A stretch of 64,000 nt of DNA from F23-B02 sp963620985. GTDB taxonomy: Bacteria > Bacillota > Clostridia > Oscillospirales > Oscillospiraceae. How positions within the stretch are numbered: the first letter of the stretch is position 1; every line of letters begins with the position of its first letter. The notes below the pieces were generated by a model. The model worked only from the letters and a program-made list of their open reading frames with translations. It was not told the origin of the DNA and ran no database searches. Shown here one piece after another: positions 7,513-15,270 of the stretch. Where the stretch lies: the NCBI GenBank assembly GCA_963620985.1, contig CAVFCI010000006.1, forward strand, positions 8,157 to 72,156, read 5' to 3'. Position numbers and translations under genes: made by a program.

Positions 7513-9678
7513 TCAGATAAGCTCCGCCTTCCCCGTTTCGGGCTCCAGCGTAAGTCCCACGGCAACGCTGTACAGCGTCATATCCGTCAGTATCGCACTG
7601 TCCCTGTCGAGCGCGGGCACTTCACGCGCCGTCAGCAGCACTCCTGCATTGTACAGACGTTTAAAATGCTGTTCGTATACGGAGACCGCATAAGACCCGA
7701 GCCTGCGGTACAGTCTCCTTGAGCACTCGCCGTCCCGCAGCTGCCGGAGCAGCTCTGCACCGTCGCCGTACGGAATGTAGACCGTGTAAGTATTTTGGTC
7801 AATCAGGTGAAAATTTTCCGCCACCGTCCTGAACGGCATATCACAGCCGCCGATGCCGTCGGAGAACGCCCTGATGACGCCGTTTTTGTCCAGCTCGCTG
7901 TCGCTCAGTTCGCGCAGGCCGCGAAAATAATGCGCCATAGCTTCCGGCGCGGTGGGGTCTGCGTGAGCAGCCAGAGCATCTCTTGCCGCACCGACGGCAG
8001 GGCGAAACAACTGCGGCGGCAGCTCTGTTCTTTCAAAAACAGTGACCTCGCTCTCCTGCGCAGGGCGCTTCCCCTCGCGGTTGCAGCGACCCGCCGCCTG
8101 CATGATCGAGTCAAGCCCCGCCATTTCGCGGTAGACCAGCGGGAAGTCCACATCCACGCCCGCTTCGATCAGCGAGGTAGACACCACTCGGCACGGCCTG
8201 CCTTTCTTCAGCCGCTCTCTGATCTCGGCAAAAAGCGCCTGACGCTGGGCAGGGATCATGAGAGTGGACAAATGGAAGCTTCCCTCGTTCGGAAGCAGAG
8301 AATATATCCTTTGTGCCGCTGCGCGGCTGTTGACGATGCAGAGCACCTGCTGCTGTGCGCCGAGCCGCTCGGCGAGCGCTTCGTCGCTGAGCGTACCTGC
8401 CTGCCGGAACACCACGCGCCGGAAGCGGTTATACAGCTTCGCCGTCTGCGGGCAGAGCTCCGTTACGCGGCAGTCGGGCGCGTAGGTATGCAGAAGATCG
8501 TCCAGCGACGGCTGCGTGGCGGTACACAGCACCACCGTAGAGCGAAATTGCTCCGCCAAAGATGCCATTGCCGCAACGCAGGGTCTCAGCTGCGGCAGCG
8601 GCAGCATCTGAGCCTCGTCGAAAATAATGACGCTGCCGGCAAGGTTATGGAGCTTACGGCATTTAGATGAGCGGTTTGCATACAGCGATTCAAAAAGCTG
8701 CACCGCAGTCGTCACAACGACCGGCATGTCCCAGTTTTCAGCCGCCAGCGCGAGGCGCAGCTCCTCGGGCGCTGCGCCGTCCGAAAGGTCGAGCTGTACG
8801 CCGCAGTGATGCTCCAGCACATTGTCCGCGCCGAGTATCCTGCGGAAGACCTCGGCGTTCTGCTCTATGATCGAGGTGTACGGGATGACATAGATCACCC
8901 GCCGCATCCCGTGAGCCGCAGCGTGACGCAGCGCAAAGGCAAGCGACGAGACCGTCTTTCCGCCTCCCGTCGGAACGGTCAGCGTGTAAATCCCTCTGTC
9001 CTTTGCGCCCGCTTCCAGACAGGTGTTCAGAATATCGCAGCGCAGACGGTTCAGCTCGTTCTGCGGAGACTGCCACGGGGCAATATATTCCTCCAGCCGT
9101 GCAAGCAGCGTGGGGATATCGTCATAGCCGCCGCGCTCCCTCGTTCCGTCCATGAAGCGCTCCGTGTCCAGAAAGTCGGCATCCACCAGACAGGAATAGA
9201 GCATCCGCGTCCGAAACGACGCTTGCAGCCCTCTGTCCCGTCTCGCCGTATCCTGCGGCAGCTCGGGAAGCGTCACGCCGCTTTCGCCGCAGTGCTCCAG
9301 ATACTGCCCGTCTATCCCCTTTTTGAGCCGTCCGAAGAGCGTCGCGTCTCCTGCACGGTCAGCTTTTAAATTGCCGAAATCAGGCAGGCCGCCGTGATGT
9401 CCCGCGATGCAGGCCGCGTCTCCGAGCCGGTTATAGTATTTGACGCAGGCAAGCGCACCGGCCGTTGCGTGGTCAACACGCGGACCGTTTTGCAGCAGGC
9501 GCTTTTGAAATGCCTCCGTACACTTTCCTTGATCGTGCAGCAGGCCTATCAGCTCGCCGTCAGCCTCCGCACCGAAGGCCGACGCAAACCCGCGGCTCAG
9601 AGCCGCCGTCCCTGTCAGATGCTCCGCGAGCGTCTGGCGGCGCAGACCGTCGCTTGAAATATGGGCATAGTATTCCAT
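7513..9678 (-). CDS. cas3: CRISPR-associated helicase/nuclease Cas3 (HD plus DExH), orphan
   Basis: I chose ATG 9678 (AGAGGTAAAGCG upstream), giving 721 residues. The N-terminal HD nuclease has LLHDQGK (His48-Asp49), DH at 69-70 and AGHHGGLPD at 92-100. The helicase has Walker A PTGGGKT (236-242), DEAQ (354-357), CTATQPSL, and the arginine-finger motif QAAGRCNR. All catalytic motifs are present, so it looks intact. The fused HD-helicase of this size resembles type I-C Cas3. No cas5, cas8, cas7, cas1, cas2 or repeat array is in the window: clpB lies downstream and asnS upstream, each separated by a small inverted-repeat element. It is therefore a solitary cas3, either stranded by deletion or serving a Cascade elsewhere. 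Confidence 0.93.
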   Translation of the reverse strand: MEYYAHISSDGLRRQTLAEHLTGTAALSRGFASAFGAEADGELIGLLHDQGKCTEAFQKRLLQNGPRVDHATAGALACVKYYNRLGDAACIAGHHGGLPDFGNLKADRAGDATLFGRLKKGIDGQYLEHCGESGVTLPELPQDTARRDRGLQASFRTRMLYSCLVDADFLDTERFMDGTRERGGYDDIPTLLARLEEYIAPWQSPQNELNRLRCDILNTCLEAGAKDRGIYTLTVPTGGGKTVSSLAFALRHAAAHGMRRVIYVIPYTSIIEQNAEVFRRILGADNVLEHHCGVQLDLSDGAAPEELRLALAAENWDMPVVVTTAVQLFESLYANRSSKCRKLHNLAGSVIIFDEAQMLPLPQLRPCVAAMASLAEQFRSTVVLCTATQPSLDDLLHTYAPDCRVTELCPQTAKLYNRFRRVVFRQAGTLSDEALAERLGAQQQVLCIVNSRAAAQRIYSLLPNEGSFHLSTLMIPAQRQALFAEIRERLKKGRPCRVVSTSLIEAGVDVDFPLVYREMAGLDSIMQAAGRCNREGKRPAQESEVTVFERTELPPQLFRPAVGAARDALAAHADPTAPEAMAHYFRGLRELSDSELDKNGVIRAFSDGIGGCDMPFRTVAENFHLIDQNTYTVYIPYGDGAELLRQLRDGECSRRLYRRLGSYAVSVYEQHFKRLYNAGVLLTAREVPALDRDSAILTDMTLYSVAVGLTLEPETGKAELI

Positions 9679-9703
9679 CGCTTTACCTCTAAAAAGCCAA
9701 AAT

Positions 9704-9733
9704 AAAAAACAGTCCCGCACCATGTCAGGACTG
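9704..9733 (-). terminator. terminator hairpin in the cas3 leader (possible attenuator)
   Basis: On the minus strand CAGTCCTG and CGGGACTG (one G-T pair) form a stem followed by TTTTTTATTTT. The hairpin ends just 25 nt before the cas3 start and lies downstream of the best promoter, so it would stop cas3 transcription unless overcome. Confidence 0.6.
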
Positions 9734-9788
9734 AATACATACGGGGGCCGGATATCAGCCCTAAATATCAGATCGTTTTGTCAATTCC

Positions 9789-9817
9789 ATATTACAGGAT
9801 ATTTTGCAGGAAGTCAA
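9789..9817 (-). promoter_or_regulatory. candidate cas3 promoter
   Basis: On the minus strand, TTGACT (9812-9817), 17 bp, TAATAT (9789-9794). It lies about 110 bp before the cas3 start codon, upstream of the terminator hairpin. Confidence 0.45.
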
Positions 9818-9832
9818 CAGTATTGTTTTAGA

Positions 9833-10044
9833 GGCGCTGCCACACTGTGCCGATACATTTTTGAGGTGTTCCGACCGCTGCCGCGGCAAAAAGCATCATA
9901 TGCGGAGCAGGCAAGATAAGTTCCCAGCAATGTGGTACGGCGCAGCTTTGTGGCAGTGTTACACAAAGCTGCGCCGCACTTATCTTCCACTGCTTCGATA
10001 CCGTGCTGCCGCAATATGCGTATAGGTAGGTGCGTCAATGCGCC
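9833..10044. mobile_element. family 1 MITE-like element, copy C
   Basis: The right end (9993-10044) is the reverse complement of the left end of copy A with only 2 differences in 52 bp. The left end (9833 on) is a diverged copy: GGCGC, then GATACATTTTTG, then GTGTTCCGACCG, which matches the right ends of copies A and B. Inside is a perfect 15-bp stem (9938-9952 / 9962-9976) nested in an outer AAGATAAG / CTTATCTT. It ends 1 bp from the asnS stop codon. Confidence 0.7.
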
Positions 10045-10045
10045 A

Positions 10046-11440
10046 TCAAAAGTCAGCGTTGCCGGTTGTACGGGGGTGGAGCTCAACGTCGCGGATGTTG
10101 GAAACGCCGGTGAGGTACATGACAAGGCGCTCGAAGCCCATGCCGTAGCCTGCGTGACGGCAGGAGCCGTAGCGGCGCAGGTCGAGATACCACCAGTAGT
10201 CGTCAGGGTTCAGACCCAGCTCGTTCATGCGTCCGAGCAGCACGTCGAGGCGTTCCTCGCGCTGCGAGCCGCCGATGATCTCGCCGACGCCGGGCACGAG
10301 GCAGTCGGCAGCAGCGACGGTCTTGCCGTCGTCGTTCATGCGCATGTAAAACGCCTTGATCTCCTTGGGGTAATCGGTGACGAAGATGGGCTTTTTAAAG
10401 ACCTTCTCGGTCAGATACCGCTCGTGCTCGGTCTGGAGGTCGATGCCCCACTCGACGGGGAAGTCGAACTTCTCGCCGCTGTTTTTGAGTATATCGACGG
10501 CCTCGGTGTAGCTTATGCGGCCAAACTCGTTGGAAACGACGTTCTCAAGGCGCTCGAGCAGCCCCTTATCGACGAAGGAGTTGAAAAACTGCATCTCCTG
10601 CGGGCAGCGCTCAAGGACGGTGTTTATGACGTACTTGACCATCGCCTCGGCGTTGTCCATGTAATCGTAGAGATCGGCAAAGGCCATCTCGGGCTCGATC
10701 ATCCAGAACTCGGCGGCGTGGCGCTGCGTGTACGATACCTCGGCGCGGAAGGTCGGGCCGAAGGTGTACACATCGCCGAAGGCCATGGCAAAGTTCTCGG
10801 CGTTGAGCTGGCCGGAAACGGTCAGGCTCGTGACCTTGCCGAAGAAGTCCTTGCTGTCGTCCACCTTGCCGTCCTCGCGCAGTGGGAGGTTGTTGAGGTC
10901 GAGCGTCGTCACACGGAACATCTCGCCCGCGCCCTCGCAGTCAGAGCCCGTGATGATCGGCGTGTGGACATATACAAAGCCGTTATTGCGGAAAAATTCG
11001 TGCACCGCCTGCGCCGCTACGCTGCGGACGCGGAAGGTCGCGGAAAACAGGTTCGTGCGCGGACGAAGGTGCTGGATAGTGCGCAGGAACTCGACGCTGT
11101 GGCGCTTTTTCTGAAGCGGATAGTCGGGCGTGGAGACACCCTCGACGACGACCTCACTTGCCTTGAGCTCGAACGGCTGCTTTGCCTCGGGCGTGAGCAC
11201 GAGCTCGCCCTTTGCGATAAACGCCGCGCCAACGTTCTGATGCGCAAGCTCGTCGTAGTTGGCAAGCTTGCCGCGCTCAAGCACGACCTGAAGGCTCTTG
11301 AAGCACGAGCCGTCGTTGAGCTCTATAAAGCCGAAATTCTTCATGTCGCGGATGGTGCGCGCCCAGCCGCAGACGGTTATCTCCCTGCCGCCGAAGCTGT
11401 CCGCATCGGCAAATATCTGAGCGATCTTAGTGCGTTTCAT
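10046..11440 (-). CDS. asnS: asparaginyl-tRNA synthetase
   Basis: I chose ATG 11440 with GGAGTG upstream, giving 464 residues, the normal size. An N-terminal OB anticodon-binding domain (VCGWARTIRDMKNFGFIEL) is followed by a class II catalytic core with motif 2 around TFRAEVS and motif 3 GMGFERLVMYLTG. AEFWMIEPEMAF is typical of AsnRS rather than AspRS. It charges tRNA-Asn in the cytoplasm. It is divergent from carD with a shared promoter region, and a family 1 element abuts its stop codon. Confidence 0.97.
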   Translation of the reverse strand: MKRTKIAQIFADADSFGGREITVCGWARTIRDMKNFGFIELNDGSCFKSLQVVLERGKLANYDELAHQNVGAAFIAKGELVLTPEAKQPFELKASEVVVEGVSTPDYPLQKKRHSVEFLRTIQHLRPRTNLFSATFRVRSVAAQAVHEFFRNNGFVYVHTPIITGSDCEGAGEMFRVTTLDLNNLPLREDGKVDDSKDFFGKVTSLTVSGQLNAENFAMAFGDVYTFGPTFRAEVSYTQRHAAEFWMIEPEMAFADLYDYMDNAEAMVKYVINTVLERCPQEMQFFNSFVDKGLLERLENVVSNEFGRISYTEAVDILKNSGEKFDFPVEWGIDLQTEHERYLTEKVFKKPIFVTDYPKEIKAFYMRMNDDGKTVAAADCLVPGVGEIIGGSQREERLDVLLGRMNELGLNPDDYWWYLDLRRYGSCRHAGYGMGFERLVMYLTGVSNIRDVELHPRTTGNADF

Positions 11441-11482
11441 AAAAGACACTCCAATCTTTGAATTATTCGTTGACAAATGCAT

Positions 11483-11511
11483 ATTATATACTATTTTTTT
11501 CTGCCTTGCAA
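11483..11511 (-). promoter_or_regulatory. asnS promoter
   Basis: On the minus strand: -35 TTGCAA (11506-11511), 17 bp, perfect -10 TATAAT (11483-11488). The -35 hexamer is palindromic and is also in position for the divergent carD promoter. Confidence 0.7.
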
Positions 11512-11534
11512 GAAGTTTAAATTTGTGATATATT
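11506..11534 (+). promoter_or_regulatory. carD promoter sharing its -35 with asnS
   Basis: TTGCAA (11506-11511), 17 bp, TATATT (11529-11534), read on the plus strand. The same six base pairs would serve as the -35 for both directions with the same spacing, so the two genes may compete for RNA polymerase. Confidence 0.5.
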
Positions 11535-11602
11535 AATAATGTATTAATGGATCAATAATTTCGGTGCCGCCCGGTGCGGCGCAATTTTTTTGGAGGTAAC
11601 GA

Positions 11603-12112
11603 ATGCTGGCGGTTGGTCAAACGGTTGTCTACGGAACTCAGGGAGTGTGCACGGTCAGAGAGGTGAGCATGCTGAAGCTCGGAAAAACAAAGGGCGAATA
11701 CTATGTTCTCAGCCCTCTCGACGATCCGGGCAGCACTGTCTATGTTCCGATTGCAAACGAAAAGCTCAGGAGCAGGCTCCACCCCGTGCTCAGCGGCGAC
11801 GAGGCCGATGCCCTCATCATCGAGGCCATAAACGAGCCGCTGGAGTGGATAGTCAGCGACAACGAGCGCAAGACCGTCTGCGACGAGATAGTCAAGAACG
11901 GCGACCGCAAGCAGCTCATGCGGCTCATCGCCATGCTGTACCGCCGCCGCGAGGCGCTGAAGGATCAGAAAAAGCACTTCCACAACGTCGATGCACAGTA
12001 TCTGAAGACCGCCGAGCGCATGCTGCACGGCGAGCTGGCCTACGCGCTCGGCATCAGCGCGGACGAGGTCGCCGATTACATACGAAGCCGCGCCGCAGAG
12101 GGCAATACTTGA
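11603..12112 (+). CDS. CarD-family transcriptional regulator
   Basis: The protein has 169 residues. The N-terminal Tudor-like RNA-polymerase-interacting domain is clear (VGQTVVYGTQGVCTVREV at 4-21), followed by a helical C-terminal domain. CarD proteins bind the RNA polymerase beta subunit and stabilise open complexes, in many bacteria at rRNA promoters. It has a strong ribosome site (TGGAGG) and is divergent from asnS. The zinc-ribbon/Ig-like protein follows 59 bp later and may be cotranscribed. Confidence 0.9.
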   Translation: MLAVGQTVVYGTQGVCTVREVSMLKLGKTKGEYYVLSPLDDPGSTVYVPIANEKLRSRLHPVLSGDEADALIIEAINEPLEWIVSDNERKTVCDEIVKNGDRKQLMRLIAMLYRRREALKDQKKHFHNVDAQYLKTAERMLHGELAYALGISADEVADYIRSRAAEGNT

Positions 12113-12171
12113 CGAAAATCGCGGAATGCTGTATTATTATAAAATAATATAGTTATTAAGGAGGAGCATAT

Positions 12172-12804
12172 ATGGGTCTGATCCCTCAGGTGACCTGCCG
12201 CCGCTGCGGAGAGAAATATTCCGCAATGCGCCGCCGCTGCCCTAAGTGCAGCACTCGCAGAGTCCAGAACAGCCGCCGCGCTCCCGGCACAACGCCCAGC
12301 GCCGTCAAGGGCACGGCTGCAAATAAAAGAGCCGGCGATAATCGCAAATGGCAGTTTATTTTCGGCGCGATACTCATCGTCGCCATCATAGCGGCGCTCA
12401 TAGTCATGATAACCGTGAGCCTCGATAATGCGGACAATCCCAATGCTCCGGTCATGCCCACGCCGCCCGCGGAGGTCTCCGCAGCACCCACGCCTACACC
12501 TACCCCGACGCCTACTCCGACTCCCACGCCGGAGATAACCTCGGTCACGATGAGCAGTCCCTACGCCAGCCCCTGCACGGAGTTTGCGTTCAGCGTCGGC
12601 CAGTCGATCACGCTCACGGGCTCGCACTTCCCGATGACGGTCGCCGCCGAGTATGAGTGGTCCTCGTCCGACCCGAGCGTCGCAACGGTCACCGTCAATG
12701 AAAACGGCAGCTGCACCGTAACAGGTGTGAGCGCCGGCACGATGAAGGTCACCCTCTCGTGCTACGGAAAGACCGCCCAGTGCACGGTTTATGTGCGAAA
12801 CTGA
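12172..12804 (+). CDS. membrane protein with zinc ribbon and extracellular Ig-like domain
   Basis: The protein has 210 residues. A cytoplasmic zinc ribbon (two CxxC pairs: CRRC, CPKC at about 8-25) is followed by one membrane segment (about 59-82), a proline-threonine repeat linker (about 100-122) and a C-terminal bacterial Ig-like (BIG2-type) domain with SSDPSVATV and GVSAGTMKVTL. This suggests an anchored surface domain with a cytoplasmic metal finger. Its function is unknown. A promoter for tRNA-Val starts 10 bp after its stop. Confidence 0.8.
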   Translation: MGLIPQVTCRRCGEKYSAMRRRCPKCSTRRVQNSRRAPGTTPSAVKGTAANKRAGDNRKWQFIFGAILIVAIIAALIVMITVSLDNADNPNAPVMPTPPAEVSAAPTPTPTPTPTPTPTPEITSVTMSSPYASPCTEFAFSVGQSITLTGSHFPMTVAAEYEWSSSDPSVATVTVNENGSCTVTGVSAGTMKVTLSCYGKTAQCTVYVRN

Positions 12805-12813
12805 AAAAAACTA

Positions 12814-12842
12814 TTGACAAACTCACCGGCATCATGTAGAAT
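12814..12842 (+). promoter_or_regulatory. tRNA-Val promoter
   Basis: Consensus TTGACA (12814-12819), 17 bp, TAGAAT (12837-12842), 20 bp before the tRNA. A 10-bp inverted repeat CACCGGCATC (12824-12833) / GATGCCGGTG (12847-12856) brackets the -10. Confidence 0.75.
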
Positions 12843-12862
12843 AATCGATGCCGGTGAAAAAC

Positions 12863-12938
12863 GGACGATTGGCGCAGCTGGTAGCGCATCCGCTTGACGT
12901 GCGGGAGGTCACAAGTTCGAGTCTTGTATCGTCCACCA
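12863..12938 (+). tRNA. tRNA-Val (anticodon GAC)
   Basis: Cloverleaf: acceptor GGACGAT/ATCGTCC, anticodon loop TTGACGT with anticodon GAC, T-loop TTCGAGT, encoded CCA. The 3' half is duplicated at 13071. Confidence 0.97.
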
Positions 12939-12941
12939 CAG

Positions 12942-12977
12942 ACCTACAGTTCTTTTGAGCTGTAGGTTTTCTTTTTT
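12942..12977 (+). terminator. tRNA-Val terminator
   Basis: ACCTACAG / CTGTAGGT stem followed by TTTTCTTTTTT. The whole hairpin is also present in the downstream duplication. Confidence 0.85.
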
Positions 12978-13070
12978 GTCAAGACCGTGGGGCTCGGACT
13001 TGTGACCTTATTCGAGCTTGCGCAGCAAGCGGAACAGGCGGCTGAAGGCTGGGCGCGCAGCGGCAGGCCT

Positions 13071-13138
13071 TCACAAGTTCGAGTCTTGTATCGTCCACCA
13101 TAAACCTACGGTTCTTTTGAGCTGTAGGTTTTATTTTT
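13071..13138 (+). repeat. duplicated 3' end of tRNA-Val plus terminator
   Basis: Positions 13071-13100 are identical over 30 bp to 12909-12938 (T-arm, acceptor 3' strand and CCA), and the similarity continues with a few changes through the terminator hairpin to 13138. The 5' part of the tRNA is missing. Direct repeats of a tRNA 3' end are the usual footprint of site-specific integration at a tRNA, but only about 95 bp of non-tRNA sequence lies between the copies. Confidence 0.8.
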
Positions 13139-13142
13139 TACA

Positions 13143-13557
13143 GGCGCATTGACGCACCTACGGATACGCATATTGCGGCAGCACGGTATCGAAGTTGCTG
13201 CGTAGACCGCAGCAAGCTGATAGCTGAATGTGTTCGGCTGCCGCCGCGCGGATTTGAATGGGCAACCCCTCCAGAAAGGCTTGCCTGTTCCGCTACGTTG
13301 GAGTTGGAATCTAATATTAAATGCTAAAAAGATAGTGCAGACGAAAATCTGCACTATCTTTTTTCAACAAAGCTGCGGCTGTCGCCGCGATTTATAGACA
13401 CCTTCCCCTCAAGCTCCGCAAGGGGAAGGCAGGGTGCGCCGATTTCGGTGCGAGCAAAGCTTGCACCGCACTTGCGGGAAGTGAAACGCTACGGTCTATG
13501 CCAATATTTCCGGTCGGGACACTGCAATATGCGTATCCGTAAGTGCGTCAATGCGCC
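13143..13557. mobile_element. family 1 MITE-like element, copy A
   Basis: This 415-bp element starts GGCGCATTGACGCACCTAC and ends with the matching inverted repeat GTGCGTCAATGCGCC. The interior right part (GCACTTGCGGGA onward, CGGTCGGGACAC) matches copy B. Relative to B it has extra sequence that includes a perfect terminator hairpin (13326-13363). There is no coding sequence. It ends 1 bp from the stop codon of the hydrogenase gene. Confidence 0.75.
13326..13363. terminator. bidirectional terminator inside element copy A
   Basis: AAAAAGATAGTGCAGA and its exact complement flank a 6-nt loop, with T-runs in both directions. It resembles the rplL terminator at 45743 (GTGCAGA / TCTGCAC core). 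Confidence 0.8.
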
Positions 13558-13558
13558 T

Positions 13559-15109
13559 TTAAAAATTCTCCTCGGAAGGATTCTTTTCCTCGATGAGGGG
13601 GAGGAACTCCCTGTATTTCGTATCGTAGGCGCAGCCGTACTCGGCGCAGTCGGCAAACTTTGCCACGGCTCGCGTCGAGCGGTCGATCGGCTGGAGCGTG
13701 CCCGCACCGGCAACGCAGCCGCCCGGACAGGCCATGCCCTCGAGCAGATAGCCGTCGTACTTACCGTCGCGTGCCATCATCAGCAGCTTACGGCACTCGT
13801 GCAGGCCGGTGGCCTTTGCGATCTTCACATCTCGCGTCGGGTCGATAGACTTTATGGCGTTTACGACCGCCTGCGCAACGCCGCCGGAGACGGCAAACTT
13901 ACGCGCATCCGTGCCCGCCTGCGAGAGCAGCTGCGGCTCATCGGCGGCAAGCGCCTCCTTATCGACGCTGCGAGCCTCGAACATGCCGAGAACCTCCTCG
14001 AAGGTGAGGACAAAATCAACGTCGCTGCGCACGGTGCGGCGGCTGGCCTCGAGCTTTTTCGCGTCGCAGGGACCTACAAAAACGACCTTGCAGCCCGGGT
14101 GAGTTTTCTTTACAAAGCGTGCGGTGAGTACCATCGGGGTCATCGCAACGGATATATTCTCCGCCATATCGGGGAACATTTTTTTGACCATATCGCTCCA
14201 CGAGGGGCAGCATGAGGTTACCATGAAGCGGTGCTTGGACGGGACCTCCTCAAGGAAGTCGGCAGCCTCCTCAATGACGCAGAGATCCGCGCCGATAGCG
14301 GCCTCGTACACATCGGCAAAGCCGAGGCGCTTGAACGCCGGTATGATCTTCTCGGGCGGTATATCCGCGCCAAACTGCCCGACAAAGGCCGGAGCGAGCA
14401 CGACGTAGACGGGAGTTCCGCTCTTTATCGCCATGACGGTCTGGAATATCTGGCTCTTGTCGCTTATCGCGCCGAAGGGGCAATTGACAAGGCACTGACC
14501 GCAGGAGGTGCACTTCTTATAATCTATTTCCGCACGGCCAAGCTCGTCTCTGCCTATGGCGGCAATTCCGCAGGCCTTTTTGCAGGGGCGCTCCTGACGG
14601 ATGATCGCGGAGAAGGAGCAGGCATCCATGCATCTGCCGCAGCGGATGCACTTGTCGGTATCCACATGGGCATGTCCGTTGATCTTGCTGATGGCCTTTT
14701 TGGGGCATATCTCTATACAGGGGTGCTCAAGGCAGCCCTGACAGCCGTTCGTGACCTTGATAAGGTTGTCAGGACAGCGGTTGCAGGCAAATTTGACAAC
14801 GTTTATAAGGGGCGGCTCATAATACTTCTCGGCAATGACCGATTCCTCAACGCTGTCGGAAATATTATTGTGTACGCCCAGCTTGCGCATGGACAGACCC
14901 ATGGCAAGGCGCAGCCTTTCGCCGACGATGGCGCGCTCTATCAGCAGATTGTTGCGGTACGGTCCGATCTCGTCGGGATCGCCCGGACATATCTTGTACG
15001 GCAGCTCCTCGAGCCTTTGCCCGTAGTTGCCGCCCTCATATGCCAGACGTGCGACCTCCGTGAAGACCTCGTGCCTTATTCGTGTTTTACCTGTCTGCAT
15101 TCCTCTCAT
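13559..15109 (-). CDS. [FeFe] hydrogenase-type protein with four-cysteine ferredoxin clusters
   Basis: I chose ATG 15109 because GGAGG lies 9 nt before it; ATG 15118 is too close. This gives 516 residues. Ferredoxin-type motifs in the N-terminal half (GCLEHPCIEICP, CIRCGRCMDAC, CTSCGQCLVNCP) feed an H-cluster domain with motif 1 TSCCPSW, motif 2 FVGPCDAKKLE and motif 3 EGMACPGGCVAG. All four H-cluster cysteines are present. It could evolve or sense hydrogen; the GPC form of motif 2 differs from the MPC of classical group A enzymes, so a group B-D or sensory type is possible. It is a single gene without hydrogenase maturases nearby. A strong promoter lies upstream and a family 1 element abuts its stop. 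Confidence 0.9.
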   Translation of the reverse strand: MRGMQTGKTRIRHEVFTEVARLAYEGGNYGQRLEELPYKICPGDPDEIGPYRNNLLIERAIVGERLRLAMGLSMRKLGVHNNISDSVEESVIAEKYYEPPLINVVKFACNRCPDNLIKVTNGCQGCLEHPCIEICPKKAISKINGHAHVDTDKCIRCGRCMDACSFSAIIRQERPCKKACGIAAIGRDELGRAEIDYKKCTSCGQCLVNCPFGAISDKSQIFQTVMAIKSGTPVYVVLAPAFVGQFGADIPPEKIIPAFKRLGFADVYEAAIGADLCVIEEAADFLEEVPSKHRFMVTSCCPSWSDMVKKMFPDMAENISVAMTPMVLTARFVKKTHPGCKVVFVGPCDAKKLEASRRTVRSDVDFVLTFEEVLGMFEARSVDKEALAADEPQLLSQAGTDARKFAVSGGVAQAVVNAIKSIDPTRDVKIAKATGLHECRKLLMMARDGKYDGYLLEGMACPGGCVAGAGTLQPIDRSTRAVAKFADCAEYGCAYDTKYREFLPLIEEKNPSEENF

Positions 15110-15148
15110 AGAGCTCATCCTCCGTGTGCTTACTTTATGCCAAATATA

Positions 15149-15176
15149 ATTATACAAGTCCCCGCAGCTTTGTCAA
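15149..15176 (-). promoter_or_regulatory. hydrogenase gene promoter
   Basis: On the minus strand TTGACA (15171-15176), 16 bp, TATAAT (15149-15154): both hexamers are perfect consensus, 40 bp before the start codon. Confidence 0.8.
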
Positions 15177-15233
15177 GAAAGCCGCCTATTTTTTCACATG
15201 AATTTTACCCCTGCAAGCTACAGTATAATTAAA

Positions 15234-15260
15234 GCGGGTATTAAAAGCTTTAATACCCGC
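15234..15260 (-). terminator. terminator of the membrane protein gene
   Basis: 12-bp perfect stem GCGGGTATTAAA / TTTAATACCCGC with a 3-nt loop, 11 bp after the gene's stop on the minus strand, followed by TTTAATT. Confidence 0.7.
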
Positions 15261-15270
15261 ATGACATTTA

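Noticed and set aside
9932..11461. Long open frame of about 500 codons on the strand opposite asnS
   Set aside because: It mirrors the asnS coding frame, has no ribosome site, and its product has no recognisable motif; high-G+C genes often leave such antisense frames.
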